A stretch of DNA of 64,000 nt from Rhodothermales bacterium (GTDB taxonomy: Bacteria; Bacteroidota; Rhodothermia; Rhodothermales; Bin80), in the NCBI GenBank assembly GCA_028278205.1, contig JANQES010000122.1, forward strand, positions 24,602 to 88,601. Direction: 5' to 3'. The number at the start of each line of letters is the position of its first letter. Position 1 is the first letter of the stretch. This document shows, piece by piece, positions 26,695-34,795 of the stretch. The position numbers and the translations under genes were made by a program. The notes beneath the pieces are model-generated. The model had not been told where the DNA came from and ran no database searches. It was given only the letters and a program-made list of their open reading frames with translations.

Positions 26695-27642
26695 TCAGGG
26701 TGCAGGAAAGACACCGAGGGCCACCGGCACGGGATCCCACCCGGCCACGTCGGTTTCGACGTCGCCGTGGGCCACGTAGAGTTGGGTGGAAGCGCCGCCG
26801 TCGAGCGCCAGGGCGTGCCGGGCGCCGAGGCCGGCCAGCACCGTGGCGAGTTGCTGAATCGTCAGCCCCGCCAGCCGAACGTCGGTAGCCATCAGCAGGA
26901 TCCTGTCTTCGTGCGTGACGGCCACCGCCGAGCGCCGCGCCACCTCGCTGGTGTTCTTCCCCTCGCTGACGTAGCGATACACCTGGCCGTCGCGCATCAA
27001 GGCCGGGCTGCACTGGATGCCTTCTTCAAAATCGCTCAGGCGCAAGTTGCGCTGGATGCGAATGTCCGGCTGGCCGTTTTGGACGACGAAATAGCCGGGG
27101 CTGGCGTTGGCCGGGCGCAGCTTCCTGCCGGCCTTCAACACCAGGCCGAGCGCGCCGTCGGCATCGAAAAACCCGGCGTTGATGCCGGCCAGGGCCTCCT
27201 GCGCCACCACCATCTCCTTGACGTAGGCCGTCTTCCGGGCGTCGGCGTCGTTGACCAGCACCCGCATCTGCACCCGCGCCGGGTCGATCTCCAGAAAAAG
27301 GATGTCGTAGGGCGTTCCGTTTTCGTGTTTGACCGGGAGGCGGCCCAGGCGCACCCCATCGGTCACGGTTCGAAACGCGACGTGCGGAACCAGGAAAGCC
27401 TGCCCCGAACGCCACGTCCGCTTGGTCAATTGCCTGGTGGTGAAGGGGGTCCACGTGCCCGCCTCATAATAGCCCAGGCGCCCCAGATTCTGTAAATGAG
27501 AATCGAGGGTGCGCCCGGCGAATTTTTCAATTTTCTCCTTGGCCCAATCCGAACGCATCACGGCTTCCTGAACGACGCCGCTTTGCCAGAGCATGCCGCC
27601 TACGACGAGCACGATCAGAGCACCGAAGAGTATTTTTTTCAT
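26695..27642 (-). CDS. Phosphodiester glycosidase (NAGPA/DUF2233) family protein
   Basis: 315 residues with an N-terminal membrane anchor (MKKILFGALIVLVVGGMLW). The family hallmarks are GINAGFFDADGALGL (about residue 152) and ARHALALDGGASTQLYV near the C-terminus. NAGPA-like enzymes cleave phosphodiester-linked sugars and act outside the cytoplasm. The gene precedes the vWA gene by 48 bp on the same strand and may be co-transcribed with the IG-tail operon, possibly as an accessory envelope enzyme; that link is inference. Confidence 0.88.
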   Translation of the reverse strand: MKKILFGALIVLVVGGMLWQSGVVQEAVMRSDWAKEKIEKFAGRTLDSHLQNLGRLGYYEAGTWTPFTTRQLTKRTWRSGQAFLVPHVAFRTVTDGVRLGRLPVKHENGTPYDILFLEIDPARVQMRVLVNDADARKTAYVKEMVVAQEALAGINAGFFDADGALGLVLKAGRKLRPANASPGYFVVQNGQPDIRIQRNLRLSDFEEGIQCSPALMRDGQVYRYVSEGKNTSEVARRSAVAVTHEDRILLMATDVRLAGLTIQQLATVLAGLGARHALALDGGASTQLYVAHGDVETDVAGWDPVPVALGVFPAP

Positions 27643-27870
27643 AGGCTTAAACTACAAACACGCCTGCGGGGCTGCGGATCCCCAAAAATGCAGCGCGTGT
27701 CGTGGTCCTTGTGTGGGGGAACGAGGTCCATCGTTTCAACGACCTCAACCGCATTGTGTGCCATAAGGAGTACCCGATGCTACGTCAATTTGTTACATCG
27801 ACGCAACTGATGGGACATAATCGGAACAGAAATAGCCAAAGGCGAGGTGCGGTGCGCCACCTGTCATCGC

Positions 27871-27911
27871 AAAAAAACAGCCCGCGAGCATGGGTGGTAT
27901 GCTGCGGGCTG
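27871..27911 (-). terminator. Intrinsic terminator of tRNA-Gln
   Basis: On the minus strand CAGCCCGCAGCAT pairs with ATGCTCGCGGGCTG (one bulge) and is followed by TTTTTTT. It starts five bases after the tRNA 3' end. The rest of 27643-27870 has a GAGGTC/GACCTC hairpin but no gene I can support. Confidence 0.85.
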
Positions 27912-27915
27912 AGCG

Positions 27916-27988
27916 TTGCCCCGGAAGGACTCGAACCTTCAACCTCCTGGTCCAGAGCCAGGCGCTCTGCCGGTTGAGCTACAGGGCA
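27916..27988 (-). tRNA. tRNA-Gln (anticodon CUG)
   Basis: A 73-nt cloverleaf: acceptor TGCCCTG with CGGGGCA (one G-T pair), D-arm around AGCTCAACCGGCAGAGC, anticodon stem CCTGG/CCAGG with loop CTCTGGA giving CUG, and T-arm GGTTCGAGTCC. CCA is not encoded. It stands alone, followed by its own terminator. Confidence 0.93.
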
Positions 27989-28028
27989 ATCGGGACGAGT
28001 ATAAATGCGTTTTGCCCAACGCCGGTTC

Positions 28029-28835
28029 CTATGCGCCTGCCGGAGCCGGCGTCTTTGCGGGGTCTTGATCTTTGCCTGCCGGGATCGTCGCGTCGATAGT
28101 GTCGGGCGAGACGCCGCGCCAGGCGGCCAGTTGCGTGATGATGGCGCCGCGCACCTGCTCGCGGAGTGCGGCGGTGTCGGCGGCGGTCAGGCCGGCGGTG
28201 GAGACGGGGGGCAGCACTTTGAGCTTGACGCGGGCCGTGCCGAATTTCCAACTGTTTTTGGGCAGCGTCTCTCGCGTGCCATCGAGCACCAGCGGCAGGA
28301 CGGGCGCCTGCGCTTTGATCGCCAGGCGAAAAGCGCCGTCGCTGAACCGGTGGAGCCGGCCATCGCGCGAGCGGGTGCCTTCGGGAAAAAACATCACCGA
28401 GCACCGATCCTGGAGGTACTGCTTCGCCGTGACGAGGACGCGGGCGCGGCTTTTCTTGTCTTTCCGATCGACGGGGATGTCGCCGGCCAGGCGCATCATC
28501 CAACCCGATACCGGCACCTTGAACAGCTCGGCCTTGGCCACCCACTTCATCTCCCACGGCAGGCAACTGATGATCGGGATATCGGCGCTGGAGAGATGGT
28601 TGCTGACGACGACGTAGGGCCGGCGCGGATCGTCGATCGTCTCGCCGGTGATCTCCGTCTGCCAGGCCGGGTTGACCTTCGTCATCGCCATGCCCAGCCG
28701 GCGAAACCAGCGTCCGGTGCGATAGCGCGCCGGGTCGCGGTCGAACACGCGGATGACGGCTAACAGCGGCAACCACAACACGATGAGCACGACGATGGCG
28801 GCCCAGGTCCAGATCGATTCCAGGGTGGAGCGCAT
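28029..28835 (-). CDS. plsC: 1-acyl-sn-glycerol-3-phosphate acyltransferase
   Basis: 268 residues. An N-terminal transmembrane helix (WAAIVVLIVLWLPLLAVI) is followed by the catalytic NHLSSAD (NHxxxxD motif, about residue 80) and the substrate-binding FPEGTRSRDG, with a PVLPLVL segment. These are the four blocks of PlsC acyltransferases, which make phosphatidic acid from lysophosphatidic acid at the inner membrane. The length is typical, with an extra Ala/Pro/Lys-rich tail (AGKDQDPAKTPAPAGA). Transcribed divergently from 29048. Confidence 0.92.
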   Translation of the reverse strand: MRSTLESIWTWAAIVVLIVLWLPLLAVIRVFDRDPARYRTGRWFRRLGMAMTKVNPAWQTEITGETIDDPRRPYVVVSNHLSSADIPIISCLPWEMKWVAKAELFKVPVSGWMMRLAGDIPVDRKDKKSRARVLVTAKQYLQDRCSVMFFPEGTRSRDGRLHRFSDGAFRLAIKAQAPVLPLVLDGTRETLPKNSWKFGTARVKLKVLPPVSTAGLTAADTAALREQVRGAIITQLAAWRGVSPDTIDATIPAGKDQDPAKTPAPAGA

Positions 28836-28871
28836 GGCACTACAGCGGCTTTCAATGAATTTGTTCGTGAC

Positions 28872-28958
28872 GGTGTTCGAGTGTTATAGTGTTTTGGTGT
28901 TATAGTATTTGGGGGCACATGAACTAAAACACTCGAACACCAAAACACTATAACACCC
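28872..28958. repeat. Junction inverted repeat, AACACTATAAC word family
   Basis: GGTGTTCGAGTGTTATAGTG on the left; AAAACACTCGAACACC and AAAACACTATAACACC on the right. It lies in the divergent region between plsC and 29048. Confidence 0.85.
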
Positions 28959-29047
28959 TTACAGACGGCGCTCGGCAGAAACGCTGCCTGGCACCACTGC
29001 GTTTCATCACGTTAACGAATACCAACCAACTTGTTTGTGCAAACCGC

Positions 29048-29713
29048 GTGGAGATCATCAAGTATTTCTACGAAGAGCCCGCCTCGCTCGAAGCCCTGGC
29101 GCCCGACCTCGACCCCGACGCCCGGCGACGCGACGCCCCGGCCCGGCCTCTGAGCGCCTGGCTCGATGCGCCGCGTTACTACCGCGGCTACGTCGCCGGC
29201 ACCGACCTCGCCACGGGCCGCGTAGGCCTGACCGCCCTCGCCCGCATAAACGCTTTCATCGATCCCTTGCTCGATGAACTCGGCACGATGATCTGGATGC
29301 AAAGCACCCGCGACAGCTCAGCCGAAACGCTCGACGAGGCCGCAGCGCGACGAATCCTGATCGATCCAAAGGAAACCACCGCTCTCGTCTGCGCCGATGC
29401 GCCCCTGCCCGAAGCCGACGTGGCCGCCGTTGCCGGGGCTGAGCGGCGTTATGGGGTGCCGGCCTTGCGCCGGTTGCTGAAGGCGCCGTCTTGCGTTGTT
29501 TTTTTCCCGGAACCGGCCCATCACGGCCACGATTGGAGCTTCTTCTCGGCCCGCCCGATGCGTGAGGCGCTGACCGAAGCCTTCCGCCGCTATCCCCAGG
29601 CCGGCGTGCGGCGCTTCGTCGTGCCGTTCCAGAAAGCCCGCTCCGAGCACAAATTCTATTTCGAATCCTGGCAACTGGATCAGCCGCTGCCGGCATACAT
29701 CGAGGAGGTGTGA
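29048..29713 (+). CDS. Conserved hypothetical protein
   Basis: 221 residues starting at GTG (29048); no other start lies nearby. It reads VEIIKYFYEEPASLEALAP, has no signal peptide, and contains PSCVVFFPEPAHHGHDWSFF and a C-terminal RRFVVPFQKARSEHKFYF. I do not recognise a domain. It is separated from ribD by a short-word inverted repeat and is in the same direction, but there is no evidence for shared function. Confidence 0.7.
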   Translation: MEIIKYFYEEPASLEALAPDLDPDARRRDAPARPLSAWLDAPRYYRGYVAGTDLATGRVGLTALARINAFIDPLLDELGTMIWMQSTRDSSAETLDEAAARRILIDPKETTALVCADAPLPEADVAAVAGAERRYGVPALRRLLKAPSCVVFFPEPAHHGHDWSFFSARPMREALTEAFRRYPQAGVRRFVVPFQKARSEHKFYFESWQLDQPLPAYIEEV

Positions 29714-29720
29714 GGGAGAA

Positions 29721-29800
29721 GTTTCTGGATGCTGGTTTCTGGATACTGGATATACAAAATGATCCGCCATCCAGCATCCGGAATCCCGCATCTCATATCC
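29721..29800. repeat. Junction inverted repeat, CTGGATGCTGG word family
   Basis: TTTCTGGATGCTGGTTTCTGG on the left and CCATCCAGCATCCGG with CGCATCTCATATCC on the right, between 29713 and ribD. Confidence 0.65.
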
Positions 29801-29822
29801 GCTAACACACGCGCCCTGAATC

Positions 29823-30965
29823 ATGAACAGCAGCGATCACGACCGATGGATGCAGCGGTGCCTCGAATTGGCCGCGCGGGGGGCCGGACGGGTCAGCCCC
29901 AACCCGATGGTCGGATCGGTGCTCGTCGATGCGGCGGGGCGGGTGCTGGGCGAGGGCTGGCATCAAGACTTCGGCGGGCCGCACGCCGAGCGGCATGCCG
30001 TGGCCGTGGCCGAGCGGCGGCACGGCGCCGAGGCGCTTCGGGAGGCGACGCTTTACGTCAACCTGGAGCCGTGCAACCATCACGGCAAGACGCCGCCGTG
30101 CGCCGGCCTGATCCTCGAAAAAGGCATTCCGCGCGTCGTTGTGGGCATGGCCGATCCGTCCGAACTGGCCGGCGGCGGCCTCGACCGGTTGCGCGAACAG
30201 GGGGTGGACGTGACGGCGGGCGTGCTCGATGCGCGCTGCCGGCGTTTCAACGAAGCTTTCGCCCATCACGTCGCCACGGGCCGCCCGCTCGTGACGATGA
30301 AGATCGCCCAGACCCTCGATGGGCGCATCGCCACCGAAACGGGCGATGCGCGCTGGATTTCAGGCGAGGCAGCCCTGCACCTCGGCCACCGGTGGCGCGC
30401 TGAACTCGACGGCATCCTCGTCGGCAGCGGCACCGCCCGGCACGACGACCCGGCCCTGACCGTCCGTCACGTCGAAGGCCGCCAGCCCCAACGCTTCGTC
30501 CTCGACCGGGCGGGGGCGCTGCCGCCGCACCTCAAACTCTTCACCGACGCCTTCGCCCATCACACCACCGCCGTCGTAGGCGAAACCGCCACGCCGGCCT
30601 ACGCCGACGCCCTCGTGGCCGCCGGAGGCCGCCTGCTGCGCCTGCCCGAAACAGGCGGTCACCTCGACCTCGGCGCGCTCCTCGAACACCTCGGCCAAAG
30701 CGGCGGGCGTGATGAAGGTCAAGGGGGTTTGCCCCTGCAATCGCTCTTCGTCGAAGCCGGGCCGGGGCTGGCTACGGCGCTGCTGCGGCAGGACCTCGTG
30801 GACCGGCTCTTCCTCCTCATCGCCCCCAAACTCATCGGCAGCGGCGTGCCCTCGCTCGACGGCCTCGGCATCCAACGCCTGGCCGACGCGCTGACGTTCG
30901 CCGAGCACACCTGGGAACAGGTCGGCGACGACCTCCTCTTCCGAGGCTACCGGCGCGGGGTCTGA
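29823..30965 (+). CDS. ribD: Bifunctional riboflavin biosynthesis protein RibD
   Basis: 380 residues. The deaminase domain has the zinc site HAE (54-56, in GPHAERHAVAVAE) and PCNHHGKTPPC (about 83-93). The reductase domain starts at MKIAQTLDGRIATETGDARW and has the FVEAGPGLATALL block near 300. It converts the first pyrimidine intermediates of riboflavin synthesis by deamination and side-chain reduction. RibE lies about 2 kb downstream, so the pathway is loosely clustered here with Uma2 and HDOD genes in between. Confidence 0.96.
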   Translation: MNSSDHDRWMQRCLELAARGAGRVSPNPMVGSVLVDAAGRVLGEGWHQDFGGPHAERHAVAVAERRHGAEALREATLYVNLEPCNHHGKTPPCAGLILEKGIPRVVVGMADPSELAGGGLDRLREQGVDVTAGVLDARCRRFNEAFAHHVATGRPLVTMKIAQTLDGRIATETGDARWISGEAALHLGHRWRAELDGILVGSGTARHDDPALTVRHVEGRQPQRFVLDRAGALPPHLKLFTDAFAHHTTAVVGETATPAYADALVAAGGRLLRLPETGGHLDLGALLEHLGQSGGRDEGQGGLPLQSLFVEAGPGLATALLRQDLVDRLFLLIAPKLIGSGVPSLDGLGIQRLADALTFAEHTWEQVGDDLLFRGYRRGV

Positions 30966-30998
30966 TTTTGGATTTTGAATTTTAGATTTTGGATTGGC
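30964..30998. repeat. Half element, GATTTTGG word family
   Basis: Tandem TTTTGGATTTTGAATTTTAG and ATTTTGGATTGG directly after the ribD stop. No complementary arm is present before the Uma2 gene, so this is an unpaired arm. Confidence 0.75.
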
Positions 30999-31068
30999 GA
31001 AACCGCAGCATCGTGAAATCAATTATATAGAGACAAGGCCCAGACACCGCATCGACCGGCGAATCACC

Positions 31069-31614
31069 ATGCAAGCGGTAGAGAAGAAAACCTATACCTA
31101 CGAGGACTACGCGCAGCTTCCTGAGGGAGCGCCGTATCAACTCATCGATGGAGAACTGGTTATGTCGCCAGCACCGACACCGAGGCATCAACGCATAGCG
31201 CGCAATCTCGCACGTGCTTTAGACGGGTTTGTGGAGGAACGTGGGTTGGGTGAAATCTTCTTCGCCCCCATCGATGTCTACCTCTCCGAAACAGACACAC
31301 CGCAGCCTGATATTCTTTTCATCGCTAAAGCGCGGCTGGGCATCATCGGGGAGAAATATGTTGATGGCGCGCCCGATTTAGTCATGGAAATCCTCTCGCC
31401 GTCGACAGCCTATCACGATTTGAAGAAAAAGAAGCGCCTCTACGAAGCCTCCGGCGTGAAGGAATATTGGATCGTCGATCCGGAAGCGCAGGAAATCGAG
31501 GTGTACGCCCTCGTCGAAGGCCAATTTGATCTGTTCGCACGCGTGGCCGGCCAGGGCACGATCACCTCGAAACTGCTCGCCGGTTTTTCCGTCGATCTGG
31601 CCGATGTTTTCTAA
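31069..31614 (+). CDS. Uma2 family (DUF820) restriction-endonuclease-fold protein
   Basis: 181 residues from MQAVEKKTYTYEDYAQ; an in-frame upstream ATG (30994) is possible but less typical of the family. The motifs YQLIDGELVMSPAPTPRHQ, then QPDILFIAK, APDLVMEILSPST and GVKEYWIVDPEAQEIEVY are the PD-(D/E)XK core of Uma2 proteins. Family members are abundant and mostly of unknown function. It lies between ribD and a convergent HDOD gene. Confidence 0.93.
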   Translation: MQAVEKKTYTYEDYAQLPEGAPYQLIDGELVMSPAPTPRHQRIARNLARALDGFVEERGLGEIFFAPIDVYLSETDTPQPDILFIAKARLGIIGEKYVDGAPDLVMEILSPSTAYHDLKKKKRLYEASGVKEYWIVDPEAQEIEVYALVEGQFDLFARVAGQGTITSKLLAGFSVDLADVF

Positions 31615-31617
31615 TGG

Positions 31618-31703
31618 AAATGGGCAAATTGCAAAAGGCAAATTGCAAAATAAGCTTTGATTGCCCTCTGCCTTTTTGCATCATTTGCCTATTTGCCCCT
31701 TTG
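31618..31703. repeat. Junction inverted repeat, GGCAAATG word family (convergent)
   Basis: GGGCAAATTGCAAAAGGCAA on the left, CTTTTTGCATCATTTGCC and TATTTGCCCC on the right. The arms abut the stop codons of both convergent genes. Confidence 0.8.
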
Positions 31704-32909
31704 CTACTCCTGCCCCGCCATCTCTTCCAGCCCTGCTTCGAGCCATTCGCGGAGGCCGTGGATGTCGAAGGCATCGCCGGGGATGAGGCCGTACTCCACG
31801 CGCCAGGCGGCATAGTCTAACACAGGCACGACGCGCTGTTGATAGACGATGCGCTGGAGATCGGATGCCGGGACGCTCGAGAGCAGGGCGATGGGCGCCG
31901 CATGGCCGTTCGTCGCCGAGGCATCGCGCGGCCCCACCGGCTCGTAGCCCATCGACCAGAACATCGCCGTCAGGATTTCGCACTCGTCGGGTTCGCGGAC
32001 GTGGAGGTGGATGCGCGGGCGATCTCCGGCAGCGGTCGCAGCGGTCGCGGCGCCGTTGGCCGATTGTTTGAGCGCCTCTTCGGCCTTATGCGCCAGCCTC
32101 GGCAGCGCCAGCACCAGCTCGCGCAGCACGTCGCGGCTGATCTCGTCGCGCGGCATGCCCTGCGCCGCCGCAGGCGCCACAAAGCGGTTGCCGCTGTCGC
32201 CGAGTTGGATGGTTTTGACGAGATCGTTGGCCCGGCTGACGACGTCGGCTATCGAGCGCGGCGCGGGTTCGGCGTGATGCTCGGCCACGGCCTGCGCCAT
32301 CGCCGAGGGCAGGTTCCAGTGCATACACAACACGTGCCCGACGAGCGCGTGGTCGAGGTCGTAGGCGTCGAGTTCGAGTTCGTTGAGCGAAGCATCGCCT
32401 TTCTGGGCGCGGCGCATCAGCCGGGCGTAGTCTTCGCCGTGATGCATCAGCAGCACCAGCTTGCCGATGTCGTGCAGCAGCCCGGCCACGAAGGCTTCGC
32501 TCGGATTGGGCAGCTTGAAGTGTTGCGCCAGCGTGCGCGCGGCCAGCCCCACGGCGATGCTGTGCCGCCCGAAGGCCGTCGGATCGACCGGGAGGTTTTT
32601 ATAAAGCCCGCTCTGAAGGCTGATCACCGAGACGCCCAGGGCCAGGTTGACGATGGTGTCGGCGCCCAGCAGCACGGTGGCCTGCCGGACGGTCTTGACC
32701 TGCCGCGAGACCCCGTTGAGCGGCGAGTTGGCGGCCCGGAGGGTGCGCGCCGTCAGGGCCTGGTCGGTTTCGATGACGCGGGCAATCTCGCGAAAATCGG
32801 CGTCTACGTCGCGAGCCAGGCTCAGCAAACGGGTGACGGCGGTGGGAAGGACGGGAAGGGCGCGCACACTCTCGTGTACGTAATCGGGAATGGCGGACGA
32901 CACAAACAT
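31704..32909 (-). CDS. HDOD domain signalling protein
   Basis: 401 residues. The HDOD domain spans about 10-220: LPVLPTAVTRLLSLARD at its start, DQALTARTLRAANSP, and FVAGLLHDIGKLVLLMHH with the HD pair, then AVAEHHAEP. HDOD proteins are non-catalytic HD relatives used in signalling. A low-complexity Ala stretch (NGAATAATAAGDRP) leads to a C-terminal domain of about 110 residues (RIHLHVREPDECEILTAMF) that I do not recognise. Divergent from ribE. Confidence 0.9.
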   Translation of the reverse strand: MFVSSAIPDYVHESVRALPVLPTAVTRLLSLARDVDADFREIARVIETDQALTARTLRAANSPLNGVSRQVKTVRQATVLLGADTIVNLALGVSVISLQSGLYKNLPVDPTAFGRHSIAVGLAARTLAQHFKLPNPSEAFVAGLLHDIGKLVLLMHHGEDYARLMRRAQKGDASLNELELDAYDLDHALVGHVLCMHWNLPSAMAQAVAEHHAEPAPRSIADVVSRANDLVKTIQLGDSGNRFVAPAAAQGMPRDEISRDVLRELVLALPRLAHKAEEALKQSANGAATAATAAGDRPRIHLHVREPDECEILTAMFWSMGYEPVGPRDASATNGHAAPIALLSSVPASDLQRIVYQQRVVPVLDYAAWRVEYGLIPGDAFDIHGLREWLEAGLEEMAGQE

Positions 32910-32992
32910 CTCCTCGCTACAGTACTTCGTGGGGAAACTTCACTTCCGGAATGCGTTTCTGTTATCGACCCGCACGCGGGGGGCTTAAACGT

Positions 32993-33074
32993 CGAGTGCT
33001 CAAGTGTTACAGTGTTTTAGTGTTTTAGTTGATCGATCAAAAAAGAACTAAAACACTAAAACACGATAACACCC
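32993..33074. repeat. Junction inverted repeat, AACACTAAAAC word family (divergent)
   Basis: AAGTGTTACAGTGTTTTAGTG on the left, GATCGATC at the centre, and AACTAAAACACTAAAACACG on the right. Its right arm ends 17 nt before the ribE ATG. Confidence 0.85.
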
Positions 33075-33091
33075 AAAAACCGAATAAAACC

Positions 33092-33739
33092 ATGTTCACC
33101 GGCATCATCGAAGAAGTAGGAAAAATCGCCGCCGTGCGCGACCTCGGCGGGGGGCGGCGCCTGACTATCGAGGCCAGGATGTCGCCCGAGTTACGGCCCG
33201 ACCAGAGCGTCTCGGTCAACGGCGTCTGCCAGACTGTCGTGGCTGTCGAAGGTAACACGTTCGACGTCGTGGCCGTCGAAGAGACCTTGCGCAAGACGAC
33301 CTTCGGCGCGCTCGCCGCCGGCAGGCCGGTCAACCTCGAACGCGCCATGCAACCGACGGGCCGCCTCGACGGCCACTTCGTCCAGGGCCACGTCGATGCC
33401 ACGGGCACGATCACCGCCGTCGAGAAAGAGCAGACCAACTGGCTCTACCGTGTGCGCTTCGACCCGCAGTTTGCGCCCTACCTCATCCCCGTCGGCTCCA
33501 TCTCGCTCGACGGTATCAGCCTGACTATCGCGCGGCTCGACGAGACCGAGCTAACCGTCGCCATCATCCCACACACCTACGACCACACCATCGTCTCGAC
33601 GTGGCAGCCCGGCACACGCGTCAACCTGGAGTTCGACATGATCGGCAAGTACGTCGTCGGCTGGCTGTCGCGGCAAGGCGGCGGCCCGGCAAAAGCGTCG
33701 AAGATTTCAGAGGATTGGCTAAAGGAACAAGGATTCTGA
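33092..33739 (+). CDS. ribE: Riboflavin synthase, alpha chain
   Basis: 215 residues from MFTGIIEEVGKI, the canonical N-terminus; the open frame upstream (from 33029) is encoded by the repeat arm and was rejected. Two lumazine-binding repeats are visible: SVNGVCQTVVAVEG and later SLDGISLTIARLDE. The enzyme makes riboflavin from two lumazine molecules as a trimer. Its stop lies against a GATTTTGG-type element whose inner hairpin should terminate it. Confidence 0.95.
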   Translation: MFTGIIEEVGKIAAVRDLGGGRRLTIEARMSPELRPDQSVSVNGVCQTVVAVEGNTFDVVAVEETLRKTTFGALAAGRPVNLERAMQPTGRLDGHFVQGHVDATGTITAVEKEQTNWLYRVRFDPQFAPYLIPVGSISLDGISLTIARLDETELTVAIIPHTYDHTIVSTWQPGTRVNLEFDMIGKYVVGWLSRQGGGPAKASKISEDWLKEQGF

Positions 33740-33889
33740 TTTTGGATTTCCGATTTTGGATTGGTCTTATCCATCAGCGTCATCTCAATAGAAAAAGCCG
33801 CAGCGGTTCTGACCGGCGCGGCTTTTTCTATTGTTAAAAGGGAATCAGAAATCTCCCAATCCAAAATCCAAAATCGGAAATCCAAAATT
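33735..33889. repeat. Junction inverted repeat with terminator hairpin, GATTTTGG family (convergent)
   Basis: Outer arms TGATTTTGGATTTCCG and CCAATCCAAAATCC. An inner stem at 33788-33833 reads AATAGAAAAAGCCGC / GCGGCTTTTTCTATT, which works as an intrinsic terminator on both strands. It abuts the stop codons of ribE and the convergent gene. Confidence 0.9.
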
Positions 33890-34565
33890 ACATCTCCGAG
33901 ACTGCAAAATTCCCGACGTGGACGTTGAGGCCGTGGTTGATGCGCAGGCCGACGACGCCGTCGGTGTGGAGGTCCGAACGCGGCAGGCGGGCTACCTCCT
34001 GGCCGTTGACAAAAAAGCCCACGTCGTCCGCGCCCACTTCGACGGCCAGTGTGTTGGGCACCGAGTCTTCGGTGTCGGGGCCGTAGGTCTTGACGGCGTC
34101 GTGCGACGTCCAGCCTTTGATGGTGGACGTGCCGGTGCCCGCGCGTCGTTTGATGAGAAACTGGCCGCTGTTGCGCAGCAGGAAATAATCGTAGGCGATG
34201 TCGTCGGCGTCGAGGTTTTGGCCGCCGAAGAACAGGCCGTAGGCTTCGTTGCGGCCTTTGGGATCGAAGAGATGGATCGTCGTCTCGGCGCGGTAGGCGC
34301 CCTCGGCGGTGCTGGCCGGATGATAGAAAATAGCCGCCGGCCCCGTCGTGATGTGCCAGCCGGGTGTCATGTTGACGAACCAGATATCCGCCGATTCCTT
34401 GTCGGCGCCGATGACGACGCCGTCTTTGGGCCGGTCGAGCCGGACTTGCCAGGAGGGCGGCGTGGTCAGATTATCGCCTTCGGGATTGTTCGGATCGGGC
34501 CGTTCCTGCGCAAAAAGCGGCAGCACGATAAAGGCGAGTAGAAGAAAAAACAGAGCGCGTCGCAT
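33888..34565 (-). CDS. Exported protein with a DUF1080/LamG-like beta fold
   Basis: 225 residues from MRRALFFLLLAFIVLPLFAQ, a signal peptide, with GGAGG before the ATG; upstream frame to 34670 rejected. The mature part (GWHITTGPAAIFYHPAST, IHLFDPKGRNEAYGLFFGG, YDYFLLRNSGQFLIKRR, FFVNGQEVARLPRSDL) has the alternating strands and lone-residue pattern of concanavalin-like DUF1080 proteins. I do not assign a substrate. Its stop abuts the ribE-side repeat. Confidence 0.78.
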   Translation of the reverse strand: MRRALFFLLLAFIVLPLFAQERPDPNNPEGDNLTTPPSWQVRLDRPKDGVVIGADKESADIWFVNMTPGWHITTGPAAIFYHPASTAEGAYRAETTIHLFDPKGRNEAYGLFFGGQNLDADDIAYDYFLLRNSGQFLIKRRAGTGTSTIKGWTSHDAVKTYGPDTEDSVPNTLAVEVGADDVGFFVNGQEVARLPRSDLHTDGVVGLRINHGLNVHVGNFAVSEM

Positions 34566-34599
34566 GGGGGCCTCCAGAGGCTTGGTGAGGGCTGAATCG

Positions 34600-34660
34600 A
34601 GAGGGAGAGCGGGGGAAAGGGGGAGAGGGAGACAAAACGCTTTTGCGTCCCTCTCATGGG
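34600..34660. repeat. Junction repeat, GGGGGAAAGG word family
   Basis: GAGAGGGAGAGCGGGGGAAAGG and GGGAGAGGGAGAC on the left; only a short complement GCGTCCCTCTC on the right. A partly decayed pair in the divergent region before miaB. Confidence 0.55.
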
Positions 34661-34732
34661 AAAATAACAAATCCTCCCCGAACCGACCTCGAACCCTTTG
34701 ACTTTTTTTGCGTTTACCGCTTCTCTGAATCG

Positions 34733-34790
34733 TTCAAGGTTCAAGGTTCAAAGTTTCTCAAAAACCAACCTTGAACCTTGAACTTCGAAT
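34733..34790. repeat. Junction inverted repeat, GTTCAAGG word family (divergent)
   Basis: GTTCAAGGTTCAAGGTTC and its complement CCTTGAACCTTGAAC. The right arm ends 6 nt before the miaB ATG. Confidence 0.85.
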
Positions 34791-34795
34791 CTACC

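Noticed and set aside
27643..27870. Short plus-strand open frames before the tRNA
   Set aside because: They cross the tRNA and terminator and have no coding features.
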